Assembly (NCBI GenBank): GCA_963281255.1
Contig: OY725488.1
Coordinates: 5,801,524 to 5,865,523 of the forward strand
Reading direction: 5' to 3'
DNA: 64,000 nt
DNA from: Aphrocallistes beatrix
Lineage: Eukaryota; Porifera; Hexactinellida; Sceptrulophora; Aphrocallistidae
Under the pieces are notes generated by a model that searched no databases, had not been told where the DNA came from, and was given only the letters and a program-made list of their open reading frames with translations. Of this stretch, positions 41,590-54,329 are shown one piece after another (within the stretch, counting starts at the first letter, position 1; each line of letters begins with the position of its first letter). Both the position numbers and the translations under genes were made by a program.

Positions 41590-44574
41590 TTATATACTTG
41601 GTGATGTTTCTCTCTGACGTATTGGACCAACAGTGTCGTCAGTCTTGTCGTCCAATTTCACCTTACTCGCGGCACTAGAATGAGTACAAGCTGACATAGG
41701 TGTGTTGGTAGGAGACTTAGCCTTAGATTTGATCTTTTCGATTGATTTACTAGACTGATTGTAATTGCTCAGAAAGATAGAAGAGTGGAATTCCTTTGAT
41801 CTTGGTTCATGAACTGAGGATGCTTTCTCAGTTAAAATTGCTGGGATGAGAGTTCTTTCGTTTAATTCAGTTGTTAGCGAAGTAGGAGACGGAGGATAAA
41901 GGATTGGTCTAGAATTTGTGTGTGAACTGAAACTATCTCTTAAGAACTTTGGAGAATGTCTATCTTGTGTTAAAAGAGTCTTTCTGAGATGAGATGTAGA
42001 TGTAGCAGGCTTGATGGGATTAATCGTTGAAGTCTGTTGAGAGCTATTAGTCACATCAACTGGACCATGATCAGTTGGTGGGGTATTGTTCACCTTACTC
42101 ATTGAGGAAACAGACCGTGAATAGTTAGATCTCACAGGGCTGGATTCAGGAGTAAGAGATTTGATTGATTTGTCACTAATTAATGTGTCGAAATGTCGTC
42201 TTTTTACAGGAAAATTTGATTTCGCACTATCTGGTAATACTCTGCAAACAGTCGTTCTCTCAGGGTCAATTTTAATACTAGATGAAGTTTTGATTTCATT
42301 CACAGGGGAAACTGGCTGGAAATCAGATGAAACAGACTTGATAAGATGCGTTTTTTTGTTCGGAAGAAAAGAAATGTCACTCGATGATGACATGTCAGTC
42401 TTGTCGTCCAATTTTACCTCACTCGCTGCACTGGAATGAGTACAAGCTGACATAGGTGTGTTGGTAGGAGACTTAGCCTTAGATTTGATCTTTTCGATTG
42501 ATTTACTAGACTGATTGTAATTGCTCAGAAAGATAGAAGAATGGGATTCCTTTGATCTTGGTTCATGAACTGAGGATGCTTTCTCAGTTAAAATCGCTGG
42601 GATGAGAGTTCTTTCGTTTAATTCAGTTGTTAGCGAAGTAGGAGACGGAGGATAAAGGATTGGTCTAGAATTTGTGTGTGAACTGAAACTATCTCTTAAG
42701 AACTTTGGAGAATGTCTCTCTTGTTTGAAAAGAGTCTTTCTGAGATGAGATGTAGATGTAGCAGGCTTGATGGGATTAATCGTTGAAGTCTGTTGAGAGC
42801 TATTAGTCACATCAACTGGACCATGATCAGTTGGTGGGGTATTGTTCACCTTACTCATTGAGGAAACAGACCGTGAATAGTTAGATCTCACAGGGTTGAA
42901 TTCAGGAGTAAGAGATTTGATTGATTTGTCACTAATTAATGTGTCGAAATGTTGTCCTTTTACAGGAAAAAGTGATTTCGCACAAGAAATGCCACTCGTT
43001 GATGGCATGTTTTCAGTCTTGCCGTCCAATTTCACCTCACTCGCGGCACTAGAATGAGTACAAGCTGACATAGGTGTGTTGGTAGGAGACTTAGCCTTAG
43101 ATTTGATCTTTTCGATTGATTTACTAGACTGATTGTAATTGCTCAGAAGGATAGAAGAGTAGAATTCCTTTGATCTTGGTTCATGAACTGAGGATGCTTT
43201 CTCAGTTAAAATCGCTAGGGTGGATTGATCTCTTAAGAACTTTGGAGAATGTGTATCCTGTTTGAAAAGATTCCTTTTGAGATGAGATGTAGATGTAGCA
43301 GGATTGACAGGATTCATCGTTGAAGCCCATTTGTCAGTAGTTGATGTGTCAATGCTGGTGTTGTTAACTGGAAGTAATGATGTATCAGTAGCCATCGTAA
43401 ATGGAGATTTATTTGCATCAACTAAATCATCATCATTAGTTCGTTGGTTCATCTCACTAATTGAGGGAACAGACGGTAAACAGTCGGATTCAAGAGTAAG
43501 ATCTCTGATTAATCCGTGATTTATCGATGTGTCCGTTTGTGGGGTTTTTAATGGAGAAGATGAAGTGTCAATTCCCGGTAATTTCCGAAGATTGGCTGCT
43601 TTTTTCGAATCAATCTCAGGATTAGCTTTAGTACTCAATAAATTAATATGAGAAGCAGATTGTACATAGTTAGATCTGTTAGGACTGGATTCTGCACCAA
43701 GAGTTCTACCTAATGATGGATTGTAAGTTAAAGGTGCGCCATCTTGAGGTCTATTAACTGGAAGAGTCGAAAAGTCTCTAGATGAAGATGTTTGAGAGTT
43801 TGTTGGATAATCCAAATTATTATTTGGGAGATCTATGTTATACATTGAAGAAGCAGACTGTATACGATTAGGTTTATTATTAGGATTTGAAATAGCACCA
43901 AAAGCTGGAGTTGATTTGTCAGTTCTGCACCTGTCAATTCGTTGTCCATTGACTGGAACAGTTGAAAAACCACTAGCTGATGATATCTGAGAATTAGAAT
44001 CTCCATCTAGTTCACTATTACTATTTGCAGAATATATCGATTGAGAAAGTAATGGGTGCCCCATCAAAGTAGAAGATAAGATTGAAGACTCAGTGTTGTT
44101 GATTTTGTTATTAGTTATGAATTCATTTCCCAAAATGGAAAATATCGAAAAGACGTCTGATGGAATTCTATCCATAAAAACAACTTCATGGTAAGATTCT
44201 GAAAATTTATTTTGCTTTTCAGTTTTTAGGAATGCATTTCGATTCAGTGAGTTAGAGAGATCATAGGCAGCTGCTGCTATCTGACTATATCTAGATTTCA
44301 ACAATTGCACATCAATCTTAACAATAACTGTTCTAATATTGAAATGACGGAAGATACACATCTCATTCGCTTTGTCTAACCACCTATGTGCAGCATTAGA
44401 ATCAGAAGTGGTGGATATGAATCTTGAAGGTTGTGTCAGTCCAGTCTCCACATGCTCATCTATAGTGCGTGGAGACGAAGGATCACAACAAACTAGATCT
44501 TTGTTAGGAGATTCATTAGGTCTTAACACGCGATACAGATATTGAGAGTGGAAGTTGTCAAGACCTCTTGACAT
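41590..44574 (-). CDS. ART-like family member 2, expanded repeat tail
   Basis: Open frame of 994 residues, the longest of the family. The N-terminal domain is nearly identical to member 1 (Arg15, Ser54-Thr55-Thr56, Glu130). The tail has grown by internal duplication. A block of about 200 residues, running from SVSSMSKVNNTPPTDHGPV through KSPTNTPMSACTHSSAA, occurs twice almost identically; a third copy is shortened. At DNA level the block recurs with starts near 41635, 42413 and 43023 (minus-strand ends). The upstream tail also shares blocks with member 3 (SQTSS, FSTLPVNRPQDGAP, NLRKLPGID). The tail is disordered-looking, rich in Ser/Thr-Pro sites and Lys-Ser patches. Near identity of blocks implies recent duplication or gene conversion. 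Confidence 0.82.
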   Translation of the reverse strand: MSRGLDNFHSQYLYRVLRPNESPNKDLVCCDPSSPRTIDEHVETGLTQPSRFISTTSDSNAAHRWLDKANEMCIFRHFNIRTVIVKIDVQLLKSRYSQIAAAAYDLSNSLNRNAFLKTEKQNKFSESYHEVVFMDRIPSDVFSIFSILGNEFITNNKINNTESSILSSTLMGHPLLSQSIYSANSNSELDGDSNSQISSASGFSTVPVNGQRIDRCRTDKSTPAFGAISNPNNKPNRIQSASSMYNIDLPNNNLDYPTNSQTSSSRDFSTLPVNRPQDGAPLTYNPSLGRTLGAESSPNRSNYVQSASHINLLSTKANPEIDSKKAANLRKLPGIDTSSSPLKTPQTDTSINHGLIRDLTLESDCLPSVPSISEMNQRTNDDDLVDANKSPFTMATDTSLLPVNNTSIDTSTTDKWASTMNPVNPATSTSHLKRNLFKQDTHSPKFLRDQSTLAILTEKASSVHEPRSKEFYSSILLSNYNQSSKSIEKIKSKAKSPTNTPMSACTHSSAASEVKLDGKTENMPSTSGISCAKSLFPVKGQHFDTLISDKSIKSLTPEFNPVRSNYSRSVSSMSKVNNTPPTDHGPVDVTNSSQQTSTINPIKPATSTSHLRKTLFKQERHSPKFLRDSFSSHTNSRPILYPPSPTSLTTELNERTLIPAILTEKASSVHEPRSKESHSSIFLSNYNQSSKSIEKIKSKAKSPTNTPMSACTHSSAASEVKLDDKTDMSSSSDISFLPNKKTHLIKSVSSDFQPVSPVNEIKTSSSIKIDPERTTVCRVLPDSAKSNFPVKRRHFDTLISDKSIKSLTPESSPVRSNYSRSVSSMSKVNNTPPTDHGPVDVTNSSQQTSTINPIKPATSTSHLRKTLLTQDRHSPKFLRDSFSSHTNSRPILYPPSPTSLTTELNERTLIPAILTEKASSVHEPRSKEFHSSIFLSNYNQSSKSIEKIKSKAKSPTNTPMSACTHSSAASKVKLDDKTDDTVGPIRQRETSPSI

Positions 44575-44642
44575 GTCCGTGAGAATCTAATATTATTTCA
44601 ATAGTTATGTAGAGATATTCTAAGTTATAAAATTTATTGAAA

Positions 44643-45490
44643 CAGTCGGCTCCGCTTAATAGGGTCACATCGGTCAGAGGACATTTTGTCCCGATTAAGC
44701 AGAGAACCCTATTACCCGAAAATATTTTGTATTAGCTTCTATGTACAGGGTGGCATGTAAGTTCTGTCCCAAGCTTTATTAGGTATAACATTTCTTAAAC
44801 TCAAACAATCTTAGTTATTATGGTCTTTAGAGATTGTAATTCAAGGCCACTGCTTCTGTAAAAAATGTCTCTAAAATCGATGTTCCATGACGATTTAGCA
44901 CCAGATACCTTTCATTCACCATTTGAAATATTTCACAAATCCATTGAATTCATTATCAGAAACGAGATAAAGTTATTATTTCACGACTTCAAATTAGGTA
45001 CATTTTGCAAAATCACCCAAAATGGCACTTTTTTTCACATCACCAAAAAATCTGATCCAAAAGGTTCTCAATATATACTGATCTAAACATTCTATATTTC
45101 TACAAATTTAGAATATTCGAGGAAAATGTGAGAGCTAATTTTTTCTGGAATTTGAAGACTCTAGAAAGATAATTTGAAAAGCAGTGGTCCCTGATTCTCG
45201 AATTTCGCTGCGAGCCAGGACACATATTTTTTACACAAAACTCACCATACAAAACACAGTTCCAGTTCTTAGACTCGAAAAATCTTATAAAATCATTGAG
45301 AATAGTCGAATTACAATCTCTAAAGATCATAATAACTAAGATTGTTTGAGTTTAAGAAATGTTATACCTAATAAAGCTTGGGACAGAACTTACATGCCAC
45401 CCTGTATAAGAGCTATCCGGTCCTGCGAAAAGTGGCCCGATTAAGCGGTTGGGCCGATTAAACAGCGACCCTATTAAGCGGAGTCGACTG
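44643..45490. mobile_element. Pogo-like MITE split by a second MITE
   Basis: The outer ends CAGTCGGCTCCGCTTAATAG and CTATTAAGCGGAGTCGACTG carry repeated CCGATTAAGC motifs. A closely related intact copy is at 59633-59804. The outer element is interrupted at 44746-45404. Confidence 0.85.
44746..45404. mobile_element. TA-flanked MITE nested in the pogo-like MITE
   Basis: Ends CAGGGTGGCATGTAAGTTCT and complement, with TA on both sides. Arms of about 95 bases (to CTTTAGAGATTGTAATTC and complement) are near perfect. The interior has short open frames on both strands that I do not consider genes. Confidence 0.85.
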
Positions 45491-45736
45491 TATATATACT
45501 AGTATTAAACACTACTTACCATCAGGGTACATTCTATTTATAGTTTGTACGCTGAATTTATATGGCTTTCCATCCCAAAATGAGTACTGTGCCATATTAT
45601 ACTCACTTGGTATCGCGAGGCCTTGGAGGGATGTATTGATGGTAGCCTAGCCTCATCAAAAGATGGAAGAAAATTGGTATATCATTTTGATATTTTACGG
45701 AAGAGAACTTTGTTTGTATGCAAACGAATTGAACTA

Positions 45737-46060
45737 AACTCAGATGTTTTGTCTCTGGAAAATCTTAACACTTCTCAATGAACCACTATCCCAAATGCAA
45801 TCAAACTTCCAATTTTTTCGTTCAAATGGAAAAATATCGCAGCAATAGAGTGCAATCGTTACATCCTGAGCTTTGTACATATTTTCTTTTCCCTTCCCCA
45901 AATCTACATTAGTCATCATTTCATAATCAAGTTTGTTCTCTTCTCGACAAAAACTGCTCAACCAATTCTGCTCCATTACACGGTGTCCCTAGAATACAAG
46001 CCACTTCATCCCAGGATACCTCCCACAGACTCTGTGAGAGTTCAGATTTCTTTTTCTCCA
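45737..46060 (-). pseudogene. TPMT-like methyltransferase pseudogene
   Basis: The frame 45740-45976 reads VTIALYCCDIFPFE and KFDCIWDSGSL, which match the SAM-fold strand and KFDxIWDRGAL region of thiopurine S-methyltransferase-like proteins. Upstream in other frames (about 45960-46060) are SWDEVACILG and NGAELVEQFLSRE, fitting the preceding strand. At least one frameshift separates the pieces. The C-terminal half of the enzyme is missing, and only about 100 residues remain. Confidence 0.6.
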
Positions 46061-47017
46061 TTCGTTAATCCTCTACTCTCCTTCTTCACGATAGTGTTAA
46101 TGATTTTTGTGGGCCAGACATTGCCTTTCTAGAATATGCATCTAGGTAGGTCATCAGACAAAAAATATTCTACGTATATTAGAGAACAAACTTTTGTATT
46201 TAAAAATTTGACTGATCAGGAGATTGTATTAATGTAGAACTAATCCAATATATCAGATCTGTTATAAGCCATTATGTTAAGCTTAACAATGCCTAGAATC
46301 AAACATGATCATTTGTTACACTAGCTACACACAAGTATCTATGAAATTCACATAGTGAGTTGCACCTTCACAAAAGTCATTATATTATAAACTCTCGCTT
46401 GGAGAGGAATCACGGGTGGATGGACACTAACACCCATTATTACTGGGCTTCCTATTGGAGCATTGATCAACTTGCAGCATGCATAGGTAGCATACTAAAA
46501 TGCTACTATAAATATTTTTGGTCCTGTCATTAATTAAATTTTCTTGACTTATCAGAAAATTCCTTATTGGAAGGAATTTTGTGCCCGAGCAACCAAGGTG
46601 TTCGAATAACTCGCTTAATAATCTGACTGATTCTTGATATAAAGTGAGTAGACAACTAATACAAGGATAAAATGTAATAAATTATTATTAATTACAAATT
46701 CTATACAGTATTTTATTTACCAATAATAAGTAAAGAAAATGTATTACTATATATGTAGAATTATAAAATAATAATAAACATTAGAATTTAAATACAAGTA
46801 GTATAAAAGTCCTAGCGATGCAATAATAATTTGACGAAAAGCACTGTTTCCACTTCCATATTGTAATGTATCCCTAACTGTATGTATGTAGTATATTATA
46901 TATCAATTTAAGTAACTAATAATTATGCGGGGAATTTCGATTGCTTTCAATGAAAGTTGAGATTTTTAAATAGGTGTATATTTACTAAAATTTTTTATTC
47001 AATTGCTTCTATGTATA
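46061..47017. other. Intergenic; 3' flank of member 3
   Basis: AT-rich spacer. 46580-46640 resembles the 3' flank of member 2 (41270-41350). Otherwise nothing recognised. Confidence 0.45.
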
Positions 47018-48721
47018 TCATGTGCTTGGGGAGTTTTCTCTCTGAAATAATGGAGTAAATGCTTCATCGGTCTCGTCGTCAAATTTTGCCTTACTCGCTC
47101 CACGAGAATGAGTACGAGCTGCCATAGGTGTGCTGGTATGAGGCATAGCCTTAGATTTGAATTTTTCTAGGAATTTATTGGACTGATTGTTATTACTCAG
47201 AAAGGTGGAAGAGTGGAATTCCTTTGATCTTGGTTCACGAACTGAGGATGCTTTCTCAATTAAAATATCTGGGGTGGATTGATCTCTTAAGAACTTTAGA
47301 GAATGTGTATCTTGTTTGAAAAGATTCCTTCTGAGATGAGGTGTAGATGTGACAGGACTAATCGTTGAAGCCCATTTGTCAGTAGTTGATGTGTCATTGC
47401 TAGTGAGGTTAACTGGAAACAATGAAGTGTCACTAGCCATTGAAGATGGAGAGTAAGTTGTATCAACTAAATCATCATTAGTTAGTTGGTTAATCTTGCT
47501 CAATGAGGAAACAGAGCCTGAATAGTTATATTCCACAGGACTGTAATCAGAAGTAAGAGACATGGCTGATTCTTCACTTATCAATGTGTCAATACGCGGT
47601 CTTTTTACTGGAGAAGGCGAAATGTCAATTCCTAGTAATTTCCGAAGATTGGCTGCATTTTTTGAATCAATCTTAGAAGTAACAATCTTATTCATCGGAG
47701 AATTGGATTGTAAATATTTAAACCGCTTAGGAGTTGATTCAGGAGAAAGAAATGCGATTGGGTCGTTCATTTCTGTTTCAATGTGCGACCTTTTCAATGG
47801 GGAAGATAAAATGCCACCCATACTTCTCAGTAATTTCCGGAGATTGGCTGCTTTTTTCGAATCAATCTCAGGATTAGCTTTAGTACTAAATAAATTAATA
47901 TGAGAAGCAGATTGTACATAGTTAGATCTGACAGTACTGGATTCTGCACCAAGAGTTCTACCTAATGATGGATTGTAAGTTATGGGTGCGCCATCTTGAG
48001 GTCTATTAACTGGAAGAGTCGAAAAGTTACTAAATGAAGATGTTTGCGAGTTTGTTGGATAATCCAAATTATCATTTAGGATATCTATGTCACGCATAGC
48101 AGACTGCAAAGAATTAAACTTGATCGAATTGGAGTTAGTCCCAATAGCAGGAGTAGGTTTGTTAACTTTATTTGCCTCAATTTGTTGCAAATTGATTGGA
48201 ACAGCTGAGAAACCACTAGCTGATGATATCTGAGAATTAGACTCCTTATCCGATTCGTTGTTACTCATAGAATAAGTTGAAAAGACGTCTGATGGAATCC
48301 TATCCATAAAAACAACTTCATGGTAAGATTCTGAAAATTTATTTTGCTTTTCAGTTTTTAGGAATGCATTTCGATTCAGTGAGTTAGAGAGATCATAGGC
48401 AGCTGCTGCTATCTGACTATATCTAGATTTCAACAATTGCACATCAATCTTAACAATAACTGTTCTAAAGTTGCGATACTGCAAAAATGATTTCTTATTC
48501 GCTGTGATTAACCACCTATGTGCAGCATTAGAATCAGAAGTGGTGGATATGAATCTTGAAGGTTGTGTCAGTCCAGTCTCCACATGCTCATCTATTGTTC
48601 GTGGAGATGAAGGATCACAACAAACTATTTCTTGGTTAGGAGATTCATTAGGTCTCAACACGCGATACAGATATTGAGAGTGGAAGTTGTCAAGACCTCT
48701 TGACATTTCAGCGGATTCCAA
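47018..48721 (-). CDS. ART-like family member 3
   Basis: Open frame of 567 residues. It begins five residues earlier (MESAE) than the others, whose homologous start is Met6. The motifs are intact: Arg20, FISTTSDSNAAHRW (Ser59), SYHEVVFMDRIPSDV (Glu135). The tail shares modules with member 2 (IDSKKAANLRKL twice or more, TLPVNRPQDGAP, KASSVREPRSKEFHSS, MAARTHSRGASKAKFD) but lacks the 200-residue duplicated block. It contains basic-plus-SP patches (SPVKRPRIDT, SPLKRSHIE), plausible nuclear signals with phosphosites. Its upstream flank also matches members 1 and 2 in part. Confidence 0.82.
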   Translation of the reverse strand: MESAEMSRGLDNFHSQYLYRVLRPNESPNQEIVCCDPSSPRTIDEHVETGLTQPSRFISTTSDSNAAHRWLITANKKSFLQYRNFRTVIVKIDVQLLKSRYSQIAAAAYDLSNSLNRNAFLKTEKQNKFSESYHEVVFMDRIPSDVFSTYSMSNNESDKESNSQISSASGFSAVPINLQQIEANKVNKPTPAIGTNSNSIKFNSLQSAMRDIDILNDNLDYPTNSQTSSFSNFSTLPVNRPQDGAPITYNPSLGRTLGAESSTVRSNYVQSASHINLFSTKANPEIDSKKAANLRKLLRSMGGILSSPLKRSHIETEMNDPIAFLSPESTPKRFKYLQSNSPMNKIVTSKIDSKNAANLRKLLGIDISPSPVKRPRIDTLISEESAMSLTSDYSPVEYNYSGSVSSLSKINQLTNDDLVDTTYSPSSMASDTSLFPVNLTSNDTSTTDKWASTISPVTSTPHLRRNLFKQDTHSLKFLRDQSTPDILIEKASSVREPRSKEFHSSTFLSNNNQSNKFLEKFKSKAMPHTSTPMAARTHSRGASKAKFDDETDEAFTPLFQRENSPST

Positions 48722-49108
48722 ATTATTTCAATAGAAATAATATTTAATCGATATGAGAGAAGTATATGAATATAAACTGAAGAGGAAATTCCAATTATTC
48801 GGAGTACAGAAATTAATATAATATAGGCACTTACGTTTTGATAGCTTGTTAGTGTACAGTATATAAATGACTACAAGTGTAAATAGGAATTTACATGAAT
48901 TCATATACCAGAGCCTAGGTTATGATTGGATTTCTCCAAGACACTGCATGATTAGATATACATAGAATTCAAATAGCGTATAACTAATCTAGTTGTTGTG
49001 GAAATTAAACCATATCATGCTTAATACGAATATTAAGTAGGCCATGGCTTAACTATTGAACTCTCGTCATGTTTAACAAACAAATTCTTGTAGGTGTGAA
49101 AATATGTA
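48722..49108. other. Upstream spacer
   Basis: AT-rich; contains one end of a family B foldback (ATATTAAGTAGGCCATGG at about 49030). Nothing else. Confidence 0.4.
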
Positions 49109-49585
49109 CACTGCCCGGACAAAAGTATTCGACCACCACGAAAACTTCCATACAAATAGTATTAAATTAGATCTATTAAAAAAGGAACATGTCCTTAAAC
49201 AGTAGAAAATACTCTATTTTTAGTTCAAATTCGTAATCTACACATTCTAATTACTCATAATTGACAGTTTCAACTCAATTACTTATTCTTATGTAAAAAA
49301 TTATCAACCTATGCCACTTTGTGTCACTAAACGCCATCATATATAATGGCTGTGACTTGGGACAAGTAGCATCAAGTATCAAATGTTGATATTTATTAAC
49401 TTGGGAGTTAGTAATTAAGCTGTGGCTATCAATTATGAGTAATTAGAATGGTAGTTTACGAATTTGAAATAAAAAATGGAGTAATTCCTTACAGTTTGAG
49501 TACATATTCCTTTATGAATAGACCCACTTTAATACTATTTGTATGGCGGTTTCTGTGGTGGTCGAATACTTTTGTCCGGGCACTG
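49109..49585. mobile_element. TA-flanked palindromic MITE
   Basis: Ends CACTGCCCGGACAAAAGTAT and near complement, with TA on both sides. The arms continue as CGACCACC, CATACAAATAGTATTAAA and GAATTTGAA segments, making the whole element roughly palindromic. Related decayed copies lie near 12805-13250 and 60210-60650. 49586-50010 is plain spacer. Confidence 0.8.
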
Positions 49586-50010
49586 TATATGTTACAGGCG
49601 AATGCGTTTCAACGCAAAACGCGGTTCACAAAATATCTGAGTTGAAACGAATTTCGCCTGCGAACATACTTATAACGTATACGCATGTCATCAACAATTC
49701 AGTATTCATACCCTAACTATCCAATAGTGGAAGACTACCCTATATTAGCTGTTGAGAAGGGAGTGAAGGTTGGGGCGATGGGAATTATGTTAAGTTCTAA
49801 TGTAACCAGGTCCTATAGGCAGTGGGTGTCTGGAAATCCAGGACACCCCCGGTGGCCCCGGCCCTGATGCCTGAGAACACCATATGGCAAGATGAGATAG
49901 AAACTAACCTATGGTTGATTAAACGGATGAAGTATTATTGATATTAATGAGCAGCAAAACTAAAATCGAACAGGAAGTGATCAGCTAGCATAAAATATCC
50001 CAGAACCAGT

Positions 50011-51914
<1,904 letters not shown>

Positions 51915-53182
51915 CTAGAAAGTTTGAAGATTGTTCTCCTCTTTGCTATCGACTAAGACTATTCTTTGTTTGGAGTCTACTGCTATTCCACGAGGATGCC
52001 ATAAGTCTCCGGTTTCTGCCTCATCCTCGATCCCAATACTCTGCAACAGGATTCCGTCTGGAGAGAATATTCTGATACAGTGACTTCTACAGTCACTCAC
52101 CAGAATATTCTCATAGGCATCAAAACAGAAGTAGTAAGCATACCTGATGTGGGTTCCTGTAACTAGGGTGCGTATGAATGTACCATCTAGCCTGAACACT
52201 TGAATTGGATCGGGATGGCAGCTGTTGACCCAGTATCTGAATAGAACAAATATTTGCTGTCCTTGTACGATGATGTCTCGAGGATTTGAGTCTCCATCAA
52301 ACGAGGTAGCCTTCAGCAAAACCTTCTTGGTAGGCTTGAGGCTCAGGTCATATATCTGAATTGATAAGGAACTATAAGCACACGTGTAGATGTCAACTCC
52401 TTCTATAGAAAGTCCGCGTGCTGGAGTGTCTAGTGTCAATGTTTTGATAACTTCGCCTTTCTTGTCCAGCTTGAGAAAATGATACTGTGGTGAGCCAGTA
52501 GACGCATATATGTGCTCTTAATGGATTTTGATGTAACGACAGAAGTTCAGCAGTAGGTTGCGTAGAGTTGAGTGGTACTCTCCCTCACTCGTGAAAACCT
52601 GTATTCTCTGAGTGTGAGAATACTCCCCCACATAAATCAACTGACTGGTGGGATCTACACAGACTGCTGAAGGGTTGTTCAGTTCATCTTCTTCGCCTTT
52701 CTTACCTCTATGCCAGAGAGGTAGAGTCCTGATGACGTATGGGTTGGGGGCATTCAGAACGCGACATTTCTCTTTCAGTGTCTTCTCTATCTCCAGTGAG
52801 GGAACGCAATTTGTTCAGTGAGGATCTTGTCCATCTCTTCCTTAATGTTGTCCAACTGTTTATATAGCAACGCATTCAGTTTGTTAGCAATCAGATCCTT
52901 CTCCGTAGCATCTCTATGCCGAGCCAACTGATCCAAGCTTTCTCTTCGCTCTTCTATTTTCGTTGCGACATCAACTTGGATGGCATCCAGCTCTGCCAAG
53001 AGTGCCACTTCTCTCACCGCCACCATCTGGTGGATCTGTCTGAAATAATCGAGGAGTTGGCGCTTTCTCTCTGCCACTTGCTGAGTCAGCTCTTCCAAGG
53101 CTCTTTCCAAATCTGAGAGGGAGGTGTGTTGGGGGTCTTGGGTGGTTGCGACCACCGGTGCTTCTGGAAACCTTGCTGCCAT
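51915..53182 (-). pseudogene. TRIM/NHL-type coiled-coil beta-propeller pseudogene
   Basis: The 5' part (53182-52787) encodes a coiled coil (LERALEELTQQVAERKRQLL, VALLAELDAIQVDVATKIEE) typical of TRIM-like proteins, without a RING or B-box before it. A one-base frameshift near 52800-52810 then leads to another frame that continues into NHL propeller sequence (SLEIEKTLKEKC, NPSAVCVDPTSQLIYVGEYS). A TAA at 52518-52520 interrupts it, and the propeller resumes to 51915 (RDIIVQGQQIFVLF, HPRGIAVDSKQRIVLVD) with an apparently natural C-terminus. Two lesions argue for a pseudogene, though sequencing error or introns cannot be excluded. A related fragment lies at the window's right end. Confidence 0.75.
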
Positions 53183-53500
53183 TCTTAGCTTTTGTTTTGC
53201 TGAGTGTTTGTTGCTTGTTAGACAAATTAGTGATTTATAAATGTATTATTACATTTTTACTAAATTGTGAATGAAACTAACATAGCTATTTTTAAGAAAT
53301 CTCCACTGATAGCTCGATGCAAGTGTTAGTATGCGATTGCTTTCTTAGATTCAGTTTCAGCTACGTTGGAAGTGTAGTTTCAATGAGTTTCAATTCCTAT
53401 TTTAGATTATATTTGTTATTTCAATATTGCGCCACTTTGTAGGAAGACGTCAAACTATTTCTCGACATTTACCTCCTTTAAATGACACAATACCTCTATA
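53183..53500. other. Intergenic, nothing recognised
   Basis: AT-rich sequence upstream of the NHL pseudogene. Confidence 0.4.
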
Positions 53501-53787
53501 CAGTACACCCTCGCTAATCCGAACAGCTCTGTGCCAATGATCGAAAATATCGTTCGGATTAGTGAAATAACACTAATTCAATGGGGTATTAACTATAGTA
53601 AATTTGTATTGTTAGAATATTAAAGCTAATATTTAGTTATGATTGTTTTTTTAAGCGAGTTTCTCAATCTTATTGAAAGATACGTATAATATTATGAACG
53701 TTGATTCAAGGCATAGAGGCGAATAAGATTATATTTTGAGTGTTCGGATTGTAAGAATGAAGTGTTCAGATTAGCGAGGGTGTACTG
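53501..53787. mobile_element. Pogo-like MITE with TAATCCGAACA ends
   Basis: Ends CAGTACACCCTCGCTAATCC and near complement, TA on both sides. Internal GTTCGGATTAG motifs recur in both orientations. Non-coding. Confidence 0.85.
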
Positions 53788-53869
53788 TAGTCCTACATTT
53801 TCTTAATTTTTGAAGTTGCATTATTAAAATATATTTTGGCGGCTAGCGGCCAAACCATCAAATGTGTCA

Positions 53870-54060
53870 AGCACTGGTTTCAGGGTTTCATACAGAGGGT
53901 GGTAGGGAGGGCACTTGCCCCCCTGCTCATTCAAGTGCCCCCCTAGAAATAAAATGAAGAAATACAATGACAAAGAGATGTGAGCTAGTACCTGCCCCCC
54001 TTAAAATTTGGATATAACAGATTGCCCCCCTTGCATGCAAATCCTGTATGAGACACTGGG
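53870..54060. repeat. TGCCCCCCT-bearing repeat
   Basis: About 190 bases with four CTTGCCCCCCT or GTGCCCCCCT motifs, starting GGTTTCAGGGTTTCATACAG and ending ATCCTGTATGAGACACTG, which form approximate inverted ends. A MITE-like repeat. 54061-54329 is plain spacer. Confidence 0.5.
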
Positions 54061-54329
54061 TTTAAAGCCTGATTTGCTGCTTTGTACAGACAAGACATCA
54101 GGTGTACGCATTAACACCTACATGAGTAAATATACATACGTAGCCACTAAATGATGAATTCCGTACGGAAAGAAAGTCTAACAAAATTAAACAAAGTAGA
54201 TCATTTGAAATTTGTCTGACAGAATATTAAGCAATTACTCGTGAAGTTGTCATTAAAACATAATTGTAATTAAATAAAATCCTAAGATGTAAGAGTTCGA
54301 AGTGTATTGTGCTGATTTATAAGAATAAA

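Noticed and set aside
44865-45330. Two short opposing frames inside the nested MITE.
   Set aside because: MITE interior; no resemblance to transposases.
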